A stretch of DNA of 23,310 nucleotides from Chara braunii (GCA_003427395.1 BFEA01000097.1:1981077-2004386), one strand, 5' to 3'. Numbered from the stretch's first letter, positions 6,190-14,538 are shown. Numbers and translations: made by a program. Notes: generated by a model from the letters alone, not told the origin.

Positions 6190-8360
6190 AGGTTCATGTC
6201 TCACATAGAATCGCCCTCCAGTCCCATGGCCAGGTAGAGCCGGTATCCAACAGGTTCCAGATTCTGTCCCACCATCGCCATGTAAGGACAGCCCGCGGAC
6301 ACTGTAAGAATATGTGTTTAATTGTTTCCGGGATCTTGCGGGGGGGGGAACGCCGTGTGACACGACTTGCACCATGGGAGGCAGCGTTGTTCTATCTGCC
6401 ATCTGTTAGCCAGTCGTTGGTCAGGAGGCAGTGGTGTTCAATCTGCCACTGTAGCGAGGCCAACTTTGCAGGCCTAGATGGCGTAAGGGAGAACCACCGA
6501 ATGGGGCCGATGGCATCGACCCCCACATTTAAGTGAGACCTCCAACGGGCCTCGACGATGTCTTTCAGGTTTACTCTGGAACGTAGTAAACGGTATGTGA
6601 CCTTCACGGACAGGCACAAAGCATTACATTCTTGGTCGCCTGAGTTCTTTGCGCAAGAGGCCACTGCCACTCCTCTGGGTCAAAGGGGAGATCTGCAATC
6701 CTATCCAATCATCCTTATTTTTTAACACCCGGATCATGTGCAGGTCCGCATTCCGCCACCATCTCATCACATTCCGGGTATATCTTGTTGGCACATTACC
6801 TGTTCCTTTATAGAAGAGATTTACTAGTGTTTCATCTGCGCGTACCTCTACAACGCTCCCTACGCTCTCCGGGTCTCCCGGAGCAGCAACCCAATCCCCT
6901 TCCACTAACTTTGGTCCCTTGCGCAAAATGCGCACCCAGTCCAGGGGGATTGCGAAGATCAGCTATTCCTTTTTATGTTGTGACAGTGTTTCAATGACGT
7001 CCTCATTTGTGGCGCCGTTTTCCAGTCATTGTTTTCTGAATCCCAGATGTCTTTAACTCTGAGTATGCCTTTCTTAACCCAGCTGCTCCAGGGGGAGTCT
7101 GAGCTGCAAAATATCATTCCGTTCCGGTCCGTGATATTTCTGTTCCCATACAGGGGTTGTCTAGCCACCTCCTTCCACCTAGTTGGTCCAGGTTTATCTG
7201 GGAGCGGGAGCTGGCGCCAAGCCCGCACGCAGCGGATCCAGAAATCGTCCTTGGCTAGGTCGCCACAGGCTGCGCCCCGGCGCGTGGCCTGATCGGTACG
7301 GGAGCGTCGTGGTATGGGCCAGAAGCGGTCTTCTAGCCAGGTCAAGGGGTCAACGGTTTGTGGTGCTTGTGGGCCCAGCTGAGCGATCTGTTCCAGTGTC
7401 AGGGCGTACCAAGGGAGGTCCCGTGTGAGCACCAACCTCTTAGTCCATTGAACCATTAGCGTTGTGGTATGAGTACCGGGAAGCCCCCTTTTTCTTTGGT
7501 GTTGGATGACCGAAAGCCAGGCCACCCTGTTTATAACATTTGGAAGCAGGGTTGATATTTGCCGCCTAAGCAACCGCAATGCATCTTTGCTAAGCGCCCA
7601 TATTGCAGACTTGTACCACAAAGCGACTAGCACAACGCTATTGATCACAAAGAGGTATGTTGATCATTCCAGCGTACCAGCTTCTCTAGCGCGAGTTTAA
7701 GAATCCAGTCATCGCTCGACGCATGTCTCCCTGTTGCTGTTAACATAATTCCCAACACTCTTACCGGGGCCAATTCCGGGAGTCATTTCACCTGGGGCAG
7801 CTCTGGGGGGCGCACCCCTTGGTGGTGAATCCACCACCCCAGGGTTTTGTTACCCCAATGACTGTCATGTCAGAGAATGCTGTGAACCTGTGAAAGAGAC
7901 GTCTGATCTCTTCCATGTTTTCAATGGTAGCATCCACCATGAGTGTCAGACCGTCCGCAAACATCAAACAAATGGGAATTGCTTCTTCGGGGATGAACGA
8001 GATCTGTAGTTTTTTTAGGTCTTTGTTGGCACAGAGGTTCGCTGCCAGCGCCTCCATCACAATTATGAACAGAAAGGGTGCCAACGGATCGCCTTGACGG
8101 ACGAACCGTTGCAGCGGAAATGACAACGCTAATCTGTTGTTCACCTGGACGCTTATGGTGGCGTTGCGGTGCAGAATTTCGGTCCANCGGCGGAATACCG
8201 AGCCTATGTTCATTTTTTCCATGCAACTATCCAAAACAGCCAGTCGACGTGGTCATAAGCTTTCTCAAAATCGATGAAGACAACGGCCACATTTTGTTTA
8301 TCCTGCCTGGTTTGCTTAAGGAGTTCATTGACCAACAAAATATTATCCTGAATCCTGAGA
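6190..8360 (-). pseudogene. LINE A2 ORF2 remnant: RT palm, GDWVA domain, zinc knuckle
   Basis: The RT part shows motif B as LQRFVRQGDPLAPFLF and motif C as LMFADGLTLMV, in which the second catalytic Asp of the FADD box is Gly. The connection region has SWVKKGILRVKDIW, matching LINE C. The next frame has RILRKGPKLVEGDWVA, the small conserved domain, then LASLQWQIEH and LTNDWL. In a further frame the zinc knuckle reads LPWCKSCHTAFP, IKHIFLQC and TWRWWDRIWN, a CCHC arrangement as in zf-RVT. At least four frame changes and a stop after AILCET separate these blocks. A one-base deletion near 8235 in TTTT breaks the frame after DHVDWLF. The protein would reverse-transcribe the element RNA if intact, but this copy cannot. 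Confidence 0.85.
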
Positions 8361-8487
8361 CCACCAAATAAATGATAACTGATTTAATGAGCCATTCGCA
8401 GTTTCACAGTGCAAAGTGTTCACACTCAGACGTGCATGGCTTAGTCTTTGAGACAAGCATATGACTACTGGCAGGATCAACCAGGTA
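8361..8487 (-). rRNA. 18S rRNA 5' fragment (about nt 1-127)
   Basis: The reverse complement begins TACCTGGTTGATCCTGCCAG, the universal mature 5' end of eukaryotic 18S rRNA, and continues through ATATGCTTGTCTCAAAGA, GTGAAACTGCGAATGGCTCA and TTAAATCAGTTATC to TTTATTTGGTGGT. It stops there and passes straight into LINE A2 sequence in the same sense. Several transitions relative to the widely conserved sequence (for example AGACTAAG for AGATTAAG) show it is a decayed insert and not a functional rDNA unit. The remaining ~1.7 kb of 18S is absent. Confidence 0.92.
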
Positions 8488-8555
8488 GCGGGTGTGACAA
8501 GCAGCCGCAAGGAGCGATGGCCGAGGTGCACGTAGGCACGTCACACCGGACAGCC
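8488..8555. other. 68-bp GC-rich spacer next to the 18S 5' end
   Basis: Near its ends the segment carries GGTGTGAC (8491-8498) and GTCACACC (8541-8548), an 8-bp inverted repeat. Lying upstream of the 18S 5' terminus, it could be external transcribed spacer or simply the original insertion site. There is no second copy in the window to decide. Confidence 0.35.
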
Positions 8556-8875
8556 TTTTTTTTTTTTTTTTTTCAGAAAAAAAAGGAAAAACAAAGATTC
8601 CAATGCAAACTCGCTCCATGCAGAAACCTTATTGATTTACCAACGACCCGGGCTCCGTTGGTACACGCATGAACTGTTGAAATAAAGGCCCGAGTTCAAA
8701 TCCTGCTTGGACCTTGATGAATGGACAGAACATCAGTCTGAATTACCTAGGGTCAGTCCGATCAACGAAGATATCCCAAGGTCGCCGCCCTTTTTTTTTT
8801 TTCCACTTTTTTAAACCCTATTGATTCTGGAGGGCTTATTAACATGACCAATTTATCCCAACTTTGCGAGAACTG
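8556..8875 (-). mobile_element. SINE-like element, copy 2 (inverted relative to 2508-2827)
   Basis: Near-identical reverse complement of 2508-2827. The tail is the poly-T at 8556-8573, so the element points left. The match ends exactly at CAG/CTG at 8875 and at the tail. Flanks of the two copies are unrelated, which supports a mobile unit of about 320 bp. A tRNA-like part lies at 8648-8705 on the plus strand. The internal TTTTCCACTTTTTTAAACCC block is also shared. Confidence 0.7.
8648..8705 (+). promoter_or_regulatory. tRNA-like Pol III promoter region in SINE copy 2
   Basis: GGCTCCGTTGGTA (8651-8663) corresponds to the A box and GAGTTCAAATCC (8692-8703) to the B box. The middle CATGAACTGTTGAAATAAA aligns with 3398-3460, which has better boxes. 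It is on the strand opposite to the element's poly(A) tail. Confidence 0.5.
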
Positions 8876-9132
8876 GTCGTCGGGCGCACATTTGTGCGCC
8901 GCGCGGGTCCGGTCCGGCGGTCTGATGCACGTGCGGAACCGCTCGGACAGCGTCCGCTTGCAAGTGTGGGTGTAACACATCTCAGGCATCCCAGGGAAGC
9001 AAGATAAGCACGGCAACAGATGACAGAGGGGCTCTCCAAACTCGTCACTCCAAAGCGGCAGACAATGCGAAAGTCGCGCAGCGAGTCCCAAACACAAGGG
9101 AAGTCGTCTCCACAAACAATTCTAAGAACAAA
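8876..9132. other. Unassigned GC-rich segment
   Basis: Bounded by the SINE copy and LINE B. It has a palindrome GGCGCACA-TT-TGTGCGCC at 8883-8900. An open minus-strand frame crosses it but is an out-of-frame extension from LINE B with no recognisable domain. Confidence 0.4.
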
Positions 9133-9796
9133 ATGAGTGTCAGACCGTCCGCAAACATCAAACAAATGAGAATTGCTTCTTCGGGGATGAACGAGATCTG
9201 TAGCTTTTTTAGGTCTTTGTTGACACGGAGGTTCGCTGCCAGCGCCTCCATCACAATTATGAACAGAAAGGGTGCCAACGGATCGCCTTGACGGACGAAC
9301 CGTTGCAGCGGAAATGACAACGCTAATCTGTTGTTCACCTGGACGCTTATGGTGGCGTTGCGGTGCAGAATTTCGGTCCAACGGCGGAATACCGAGCCTA
9401 TGTTCATTTTTTCCATGCAACTATCCAAAACAGCCAGTCGACGTGGTCATAAGCTTTCTCAAAATCGATGAAGACCACGACCACATTTTGTTTATCCTGC
9501 CTGGTTTGCTTAAGGAGTTCATTGACCAACAAAATATTATCCTGAATCCTGCGACCTTTGACAAAACCAGTTTGTGTCGAGTGGATAATCTGGTCCAGCA
9601 CCGGGATCAGTCGGTTTGCCAAGGCTTTTACCAACATCTTATAAACAGCGGTAAGCAGCGTTATAGGGCGGTAGTTTTTAATATTCATCCTCTCTCTTTT
9701 TTTGTGCAGCAAAGTGAGAATACCTTGCCCCACCAGCTCCCTTGTACTCGTTGTCTCCCAAACTAAGCGATAAAACTCCATGAGGTCCGGGGCCAA
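9133..9796 (-). pseudogene. LINE B reverse transcriptase fragment
   Basis: The upstream frame (9404-9796) contains PDLMEFYRLVWETT, GQGILTLLHKK, NIKNYRPITLLTAVYKMLVK, GFVKGRRIQDNILLVNELL and motif A VFIDFEKAYDHVDW, typical of plant LINE RTs. After DHVDWLF a missing base shifts the frame. The downstream frame (9045-9428) gives MDSCMEKMNIGSVFRRW, motif B LQRFVRQGDPLAPFLF and motif C LMFADG in place of FADD. The LINE sequence ends a few residues after motif C. With a frameshift, a lost catalytic Asp and truncated ends it is inactive. Confidence 0.88.
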
Positions 9797-9805
9797 AAGT
9801 AAAAT
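9133..9805 (-). mobile_element. LINE B fragment (RT palm)
   Basis: This internal piece covers RT from upstream of motif 1 to motif C. Bases 9133-9548 match 7943-8358 of LINE A2 with roughly eight differences, and both share the same one-base deletion and the same FADG motif. Beyond 9548 LINE B continues into RT motifs upstream of motif A, whereas A2 switches to 18S rRNA. Both ends are truncated and no 3' module or tail is attached. Confidence 0.85.
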
Positions 9806-9892
9806 AAACAGAAATGGAAAATCTTGGTTGAGGGGAGCTCACCCGTCCTGCATACCTCTTGTTCAGCTCGCCAAGGGAGAAGAACAATGGAT

Positions 9893-9970
9893 GATGTAAC
9901 TTAGTGGTTAGAGCACCGGTTCGAAATGCCCATTGTGGTATAAGGTTGCGGACTCAAAACTTCGCAACCT
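9893..9970 (+). promoter_or_regulatory. tRNA-like head e (A box intact-like, B box decayed)
   Basis: TAACTTAGTGGTTAGAGC carries the A box (9897-9907). The B-box position reads GGACTCAAAAC (9950-9960). The same head at 11323-11400 has TAGCTCAGTGG and GGTTCAAATCC. Shared sequence CACCGGTT.GAAATG.(C/G)CATTGTGGTA confirms common origin. Confidence 0.6.
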
Positions 9971-10232
9971 TCTGCATGGACACCGGCAAGGCGTTAGAGT
10001 GGCCAGCATGGCTGGACACATGCGTCGTCCTTGAGATGACGTAGATAGGCTATTACAGACACTGCCTGTGCACCACCCAAGGTGTAGCCCATGGTTGTTG
10101 TCTGTTGGGACTGGGCGATGGTGGGGTATCCTGATGTTCTTGGTCTATGGGGTGGTCACGAGACTGCTGGGTGGTTTGTACAGTCTGGTTTACTCGAGCC
10201 CAGCAGAGCATCGCTACGGATTATTTCACAGC

Positions 10233-10292
10233 AGAGGTCAATAGGTTAGGTCATTTGCACGGTTCCCCATGAGGTCCTGTGTTCGATACCAG
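10233..10292 (+). promoter_or_regulatory. tRNA-like domain f (second head of unit I)
   Basis: TGTTCGATACC (10280-10290) is a good B box. Upstream GGTCAATAGGTTAGGTC (10236-10252) aligns with the A-box region GCTCAAATGGTAGAGTC of domain h at 11621-11690. It lies 393 bases (A box to B box) from head e. Confidence 0.5.
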
Positions 10293-10297
10293 ATTTT

Positions 10298-11100
10298 GAC
10301 TTAGGGCCGGTCATCCTCCTAGTATGTAGGCAAGGGTTGAGGTTGGCATAGCTGTTCCTTAATACGGGATGTTGGGGGTGTCAGGAGATACTGCACTTTA
10401 CTGCAGGGTCGGAACGGGCTCCAGGGACATACGAGGGAACGAAGGATTGTTAGCTCTCACAAATTACCATACAACACAAGGTTAATATTTTGGGTCAATC
10501 GATACAAGCCCATGATTCACGACTTAGGGTTGGCTATCCTCCTAGTACGTAGCTTAGGGTTGAGGCTGGCATAGCAGTTCCTTTAGTACAGAATGTCGGG
10601 GGTGTCAGGAGATACTGCACCTTACTGCGGGGCAGGAATGGGCTCCAGGGATATATGAGGGAACAGAGGATCCCCAACTCTCTCTACCATCCACACAATA
10701 CAACACTAGTAATACAACATAAGGATAAGAGATCCAGTCCATAACTCATGACTCAGGGTTGGCTACCCTCCTAGTATGGTGCATGGGGTTGAGGCTGGCA
10801 TAGCAGTTCCTTAGTACGGGATGTCGGGGGTGTCAGGAGATTCTGCACCTTACCACGGGGCCGGAACGGGCTCCAGGGACACACGAGGGAACGGAGGATT
10901 CCCAGCTTGCTATCATCACCATTCAGTCCATAACTCATGACTCAGGGTTGGCTATCCTCCTAGTACGTAGCATAGGGTTGAGGCTGGCATAGCAGTTAGT
11001 AAAGGATGTCGGGGGTGTCAGGAGATACTGCACCTTACCGCAGGGCCGGAACGGGCTCCAGGGACACACGACGGAACAGGGGATTCCCAAATCTCTATCA
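10298..11100 (+). repeat. Four tandem copies of a ~150-190-bp repeat
   Basis: Copies start near 10298, 10521, 10750 and 10939 (spacing 223, 229 and 189) at GACTTAGGG or GACTCAGGG. Each contains ATCCTCCTAGTA, GGGTTGAGG, TGGCATAGC, GGGGGTGTCAGGAGAT, GGCTCCAGGGA and GAGGGAAC. Copies 3 and 4 are closest and also share CCATAACTCATGACTC. The array begins directly after tRNA-like domain f. Confidence 0.9.
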
Positions 11101-11169
11101 TCACCACACAACTGTGCTAGATGGGAGTCACTGTGCACCTTCATGAAGACCTGTAATAGCATGTTCATA

Positions 11170-11320
11170 CCTGGCTCCCGAAGTCCCCTTGCAACCGGGT
11201 TTGCACAACGTCTGCTTCAACCAGGGCTGAGCAGGGGGTAGGGGTCTCTGCTTAGCCGGGGTGCATGCAACCACTGTCTGGTCAAGTCACCCCGCCAAGA
11301 TGGTGATGGGTGATGTCCAG
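11170..11320 (+). repeat. Z segment, copy 1
   Basis: Aligns with 12165-12300: shared CCGAAGT(C/T)CCC, CTGCTTC/CCGCTTC, AGGGCTG, ACTG(C/-)TGTCTGGTC and GGTGATGG. It precedes the head of unit II. No gene-like content. Confidence 0.55.
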
Positions 11321-11322
11321 TT

Positions 11323-11400
11323 GATGTAGCTCAGTGGTTAGAGCACCGGTTGGAAATGCGCATTGTGGTACGAGGTTGAGGGTTCAAATCCGCAGCCTTG
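11323..11400 (+). promoter_or_regulatory. tRNA-like head g (perfect A box, near-perfect B box)
   Basis: TAGCTCAGTGG (11327-11337) matches the A-box consensus exactly and the D stem GCTC/GAGC is intact. GGTTCAAATCC (11381-11391) is a good B box. The anticodon and T stems are poor and there is no acceptor stem, so this is a SINE-type promoter rather than a tRNA gene. It is the likely start of unit II. Confidence 0.7.
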
Positions 11401-11620
11401 TGCATGGACACCTGCAGGGCGTTACAATGACGCACGACTGGACACACACCCCCTTGGGCTGACTCATGGTAAGGTATTACAGACATTGCCTGCACACCAT
11501 GCAAGGGTTGTCCACGGTGTTGTATGTCGGGTCTTGATACTGCGTGGGTTGCTTGTCGCTGTTGCTTGTGGTTGTTCTGTTGATCTGCCCAGTCTGGCAT
11601 ATCACACACAGGTGCCGTTT

Positions 11621-11690
11621 GCGATTGTTGCTCAAATGGTAGAGTCTTCAGGTCACATGTCATAGATCATGGGTTCGAGTCTGGCTTGCG
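11621..11690 (+). promoter_or_regulatory. tRNA-like domain h (second head of unit II)
   Basis: TTGCTCAAATGG (11628-11639) serves as A box and GGGTTCGAGTC (11671-11681) as B box, spaced as in a tRNA. The D stem GCTC/GAGT is nearly intact. It lies 354 bases from head g (A box to B box). After it the sequence GACTTTGGGG matches the GACTTAGGG that follows domain f. Confidence 0.6.
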
Positions 11691-11719
11691 ACTTTGGGGG
11701 GTTTCTTGTCCAGCTTGGC

Positions 11720-11925
11720 CTGTCATCTCTTCAACGAACACATAGTTCCCTCTACATAGTACTACACATATCTCGCCTTCGGGCACATACATTTCGCTAT
11801 ACGGTTACACAAAGCACACATAGTCTTCGGGCAGACACAAAAACATGGCTCGTGAACATATATACACATAGCCTACGGGCTCATACAAACATACATACCC
11901 TCTGGGCACACATATACACACAACT
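11720..11925 (+). repeat. Degenerate ~48-bp minisatellite (YTCGGGC-CAYACA)
   Basis: TTCGGGCACAT, TTCGGGCAGAC, TACGGGCTCAT and TCTGGGCACAC recur at about 11777, 11826, 11873 and 11901. Because the period is near 48, one frame stays open and gives SLRAHT-like peptides every 16 residues. There is no other sign of coding, so I treat it as a minisatellite. Confidence 0.6.
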
Positions 11926-12164
11926 ATGATACAGGGCTGGGGGGGTCTATCAAGTATATGAGGGGGTTTACTCACGCATGGCTTAGCTCTAGGGTAGGGT
12001 AGGGATATAAGTCGCTCCTGCTAGTCCGAGTTCCGCCTAGACTTGGGTAAGTTAGGGGAAGGACGGTAGGATGTGTCCGTGAGCGCTGGCTTGCCTTGCT
12101 TAGGTACTCCTGTTGGGTAGACTCTCTGAATTGAAAGCATGTAGAAGATTGCATGAGCCTGGCG

Positions 12165-12300
12165 TCCGAAGTTCCCGTATGGCAAGGTTCGTCCGCTTCC
12201 ACTTCCACTAGGGCTGGGGTGTTGGCCCAACCTTGGTGCTTGTCACTGCTGTCTGGTCCAAGTTTCCCTCGATACTAGTAGGGTGATGGTCCTGTCAGTG
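12165..12300 (+). repeat. Z segment, copy 2
   Basis: Second copy of 11170-11320. A weak further echo of its end (GGTGATGGTCCTG and TAGGGTAGGACAG) occurs at 12485-12540. Confidence 0.5.
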
Positions 12301-12604
12301 AGTGCTGGTCACACTGAGGTAGGATAGTAGGGACAGGAGGTGCACTGGGAGTATTAACGTGGGGATGGGTAGGGTAGGTGGCCTTTCCTGTCAGGACAAC
12401 CATTGACTGTCGCTGCAAGCAATCACCGCAGGTCTAGTCCTTGGCCTCTACAACACACCCTGGGCTAAAAAAAAAAACAATAAAAAAATATGGTGATGGG
12501 TGATGGTCCTGGGTGGTTAACTAGGGTAGGACAGAGGGGGTGGAGGTGTGCCAGGGCAAAACGATGAAAGGAATGGTGGGTGGGGTCTTCAGAGGGGTTG
12601 ATCT
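12301..12604. other. Unassigned G-rich sequence before the gap
   Basis: The G-rich plus strand shows the echo of segment Z and an A-rich tract at 12466-12488 (AAAAAAAAAACAATAAAAAAA) that may be a decayed poly(A) tail. Nothing else can be supported. Confidence 0.4.
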
Positions 12605-12924
12605 NNNNNNNNNNNNNNNNNNNNNNNNNNNNNNNNNNNNNNNNNNNNNNNNNNNNNNNNNNNNNNNNNNNNNNNNNNNNNNNNNNNNNNNNNNNNNNNN
12701 NNNNNNNNNNNNNNNNNNNNNNNNNNNNNNNNNNNNNNNNNNNNNNNNNNNNNNNNNNNNNNNNNNNNNNNNNNNNNNNNNNNNNNNNNNNNNNNNNNNN
12801 NNNNNNNNNNNNNNNNNNNNNNNNNNNNNNNNNNNNNNNNNNNNNNNNNNNNNNNNNNNNNNNNNNNNNNNNNNNNNNNNNNNNNNNNNNNNNNNNNNNN
12901 NNNNNNNNNNNNNNNNNNNNNNNN
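12605..12924. other. Assembly gap (320 N)
   Basis: All bases are N. Apparent open frames crossing it are artefacts. The 3' tail and TSD of LINE C, if present, are lost in this gap. Confidence 1.
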
Positions 12925-12943
12925 CTAGTATACCTTATGCATG

Positions 12944-13001
12944 TCACTCCATCTACTGGTGGGGAGCTGCACCTGCTGGAAACCGGGTCCAACGTCCCAT
13001 T
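12944..13001 (-). repeat. LINE 3'-end module, partial copy
   Basis: Minus strand: GGGACGTTGGACCC, GGTTTCCAGCAGGTG and GCTCCCCACCAGTAGATGGA, matching the first half of the module at 4687-4806. The hairpin half is absent and the sequence changes 20 bases before the gap. Confidence 0.8.
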
Positions 13002-13196
13002 AGTTACACATTTATCTGAGCACTGAACCTCTTCTCGCGATTGTGGGAGTCGAATGATCTTGAATTGCTAGTCCTTATGCTCATACTGATTGCTCCTTCC
13101 TTCTCATTTCTCATGTATTCAGCCTCGTCACCCACATAAGGGCCGCCTGAATTCCGTAATATGTTAGCTTGTAATCCATTATAATGAGATAATTCC

Positions 13197-14538
13197 TCAA
13201 TCATTTCCATACCAAGACCATGGAACTAAACATCCTGATTGTGAAGAAAATGGGTCAAGGAATTCTGATAACTGCCTAATTGGGATACGTGGATCAACCA
13301 CAGTCCATTCTTCAAACTTCAGGTAATAAGCATTGTTTATACTTCCAAACTCCTCTCTGTCACCCCCTTTCCTCTTGATCTGGCCGATTTCCCCCCCCTG
13401 TGGTCCCCCCAGCCCTGTGACTGAATTTCTGAATATGATCTCTATTTTCATTGAGTGAGTGTAAATGTTGATTTTTTTCTTTCACATTATCCCACTGTGC
13501 TCTAATCACAGTCTAAATTTGCCGTTTGATTGAGTCCGTAAATTCAGGGTCATCCAATCTTGCCCCTTCCATTTCATAAGTACATCGTCTTCTCCATATG
13601 GCCCAAAGTACCCGTCTTCGTCCAATCGTGAAAAGGTTATGTGTGAACTCGTCATATGGATGTGGTACCCAAGATTCCAGCAAAATAGCTTTCCAATCCC
13701 AGGGCCACTGGCTAGTGGTTTCCAATGAGTTCCAAATCCTATCCCACCACCTCCACATCCATATTGCCCCTGGGCATTGTAGGAAGATGTGCTCAATTGT
13801 TTCAAGAATTAATCTTGTTGGAAAAACAGATTTACAGAATCGACACCAGGGTAGAGCTAACCCTTTCTGTTCTAGAGTTGTTCTACTAATCAGCCAGTCA
13901 TTAGTTGGTAAACAACGATGTTCAATCTGCCATTGTAGTGTAGCTATTTTGGTTGGTTTAATTTTCATATTTATGAACCATTTGATTGTCTTGAGTGCTT
14001 CTCTTTTTAAATTTAAGTGTTTCATCCATCTGTCTTTTACCCTGTCCTTGATATTTATACTAGGTCTCATCATTCTATACGTTGATTTAACAGACAGGGT
14101 ATGAAGCGTTCTTTTATAATTATGACCCTTCCTTGGTNGCGAAGTCCAAACCCAGTTGATAGGATCTAGTGCCAAACATTGAACCGGTGTGCTAGGTTTA
14201 AAGGCCAGCCACTTGTCACTTTGTTTCATTACTCTGATCCTGAAGACATGTTCCTTATTGACCCATCTCGTTTCCTCTGTAGGGTTAGGTAGTACTGTAT
14301 GATCTTGTGCTATCTTATGTAGGACCAATAATATTTCCTCATTAGGATTGATTTGCAGAATGCTTCCAATCAGATCCCTTTGATTTTCTATGGCCACCCA
14401 ATCTCCTTCTTCCAATGTAGGGCCTTTCCTGAGGATCCTGATCCAGTCCAAGGGAACCAATTCAATTATCTAGTCTAGTGCTTCTATTGAATGATGGCAA
14501 TATCTTAGTTTACATTGCAATTCCTTTTATGATAGTCA
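13197..14538 (-). pseudogene. LINE C ORF2 C-terminal half: GDWVA domain, zinc knuckle, tail
   Basis: A 315-codon frame (13513-14460) reads IRILRKGPTLEEGDWVAI at its start, the small conserved domain. It then has ATLQWQIEHRCLPTNDWL, the zinc knuckle LPWCRFCKSVFP with IEHIFLQCPGA (CCHC), WRWWDRIWN, WPWDWKAILLESW and FTIGRRRVLWAIWRRR. It is in the same frame as the connection region upstream but separated from it by TGA, TAA and TAG codons at 14538-14460. Downstream a stop follows IKRQI, and the last part (13197-13451) gives YYLKFEEWTVVDPRIPIR, the conserved C-terminal motif. The zinc knuckle is expected to bind nucleic acid, by comparison with zf-RVT. The roles of the GDWVA and FRxW parts are unknown to me. 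Confidence 0.85.

Larger units (their letters stand above)
5906..8360 (-). mobile_element. LINE A2, 5'-truncated and fused to 18S rRNA
   Basis: Minus-strand order: RT palm from just after motif A (8360 down to about 7788), thumb/connection (7648-6959), GDWVA domain (6935-6700), zinc knuckle (to about 6290), a 3' untranslated part with a CCCTGG/CCAGGG hairpin (6077-6091), and the 3'-end module (5906-6020). Compared with A1 and C, the C-terminal FRxW region is missing, so there is an internal deletion near 6110-6190. The poly(A) tail is absent and the module abuts rps18 directly. At the 5' end the LINE sequence stops at 8360, where 18S rRNA begins. Confidence 0.85.
9888..11322 (+). repeat. Large composite repeat, unit I (two tRNA-like heads plus tandem body)
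   Basis: The unit starts with a tRNA-like head (9893-9970), has a second tRNA-like domain (10233-10292), then four tandem copies of a ~190-230-bp sequence, then a Z segment (11170-11320) that matches 12165-12300. Unit II starts at 11323 with a better-preserved tRNA-like head and repeats the same order. No protein-coding frame is convincing anywhere in it. It could be a long SINE-derived array or another non-coding repeat transcribed by Pol III. Confidence 0.65.
11323..12310 (+). repeat. Large composite repeat, unit II
   Basis: Order: head g, a ~230-bp body similar to unit I (GTGCATGGACACC, GGCGTTA, TATTACAGACA, GCACACCA), tRNA-like domain h, a TCGGGC minisatellite in place of the four-copy array, an unassigned part and Z segment copy 2 (12165-12300). 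The units differ mainly in what lies between domain f/h and Z. Confidence 0.6.

Noticed and set aside
8361-8487. An rDNA-specific element of the R type inserted in 18S
   Set aside because: Only 18S nt 1-127 is present on one side and no 18S sequence on the other, and the LINE resembles general plant-type LINEs. A template-switch chimera fits better.
8839-9420. 193-codon minus-strand frame over LINE B and the GC-rich segment
   Set aside because: It reads the RT region in the wrong frame; the correct frames hold clear RT motifs.
10298-11100. CRISPR array
   Set aside because: Repeats are 150-190 bp, diverged and without unique short spacers; this is a eukaryotic tandem repeat.
11323-11400. Functional tRNA gene
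   Set aside because: A and B boxes are good but acceptor, anticodon and T stems do not form, and the same head is repeated at 9893 with decay.
11669-11929. 86-codon frame with repeated SLRAHT peptides
   Set aside because: Best explained by a ~48-bp minisatellite whose period is a multiple of three; no start context, family or conservation visible.
11994-12008. Telomere-like TAGGG repeats
   Set aside because: Only about three imperfect units, within a generally G-rich repeat, and not the plant-type TTTAGGG array.
12465-13026. Open frames crossing the N gap
   Set aside because: They exist only because N codons contain no stops.
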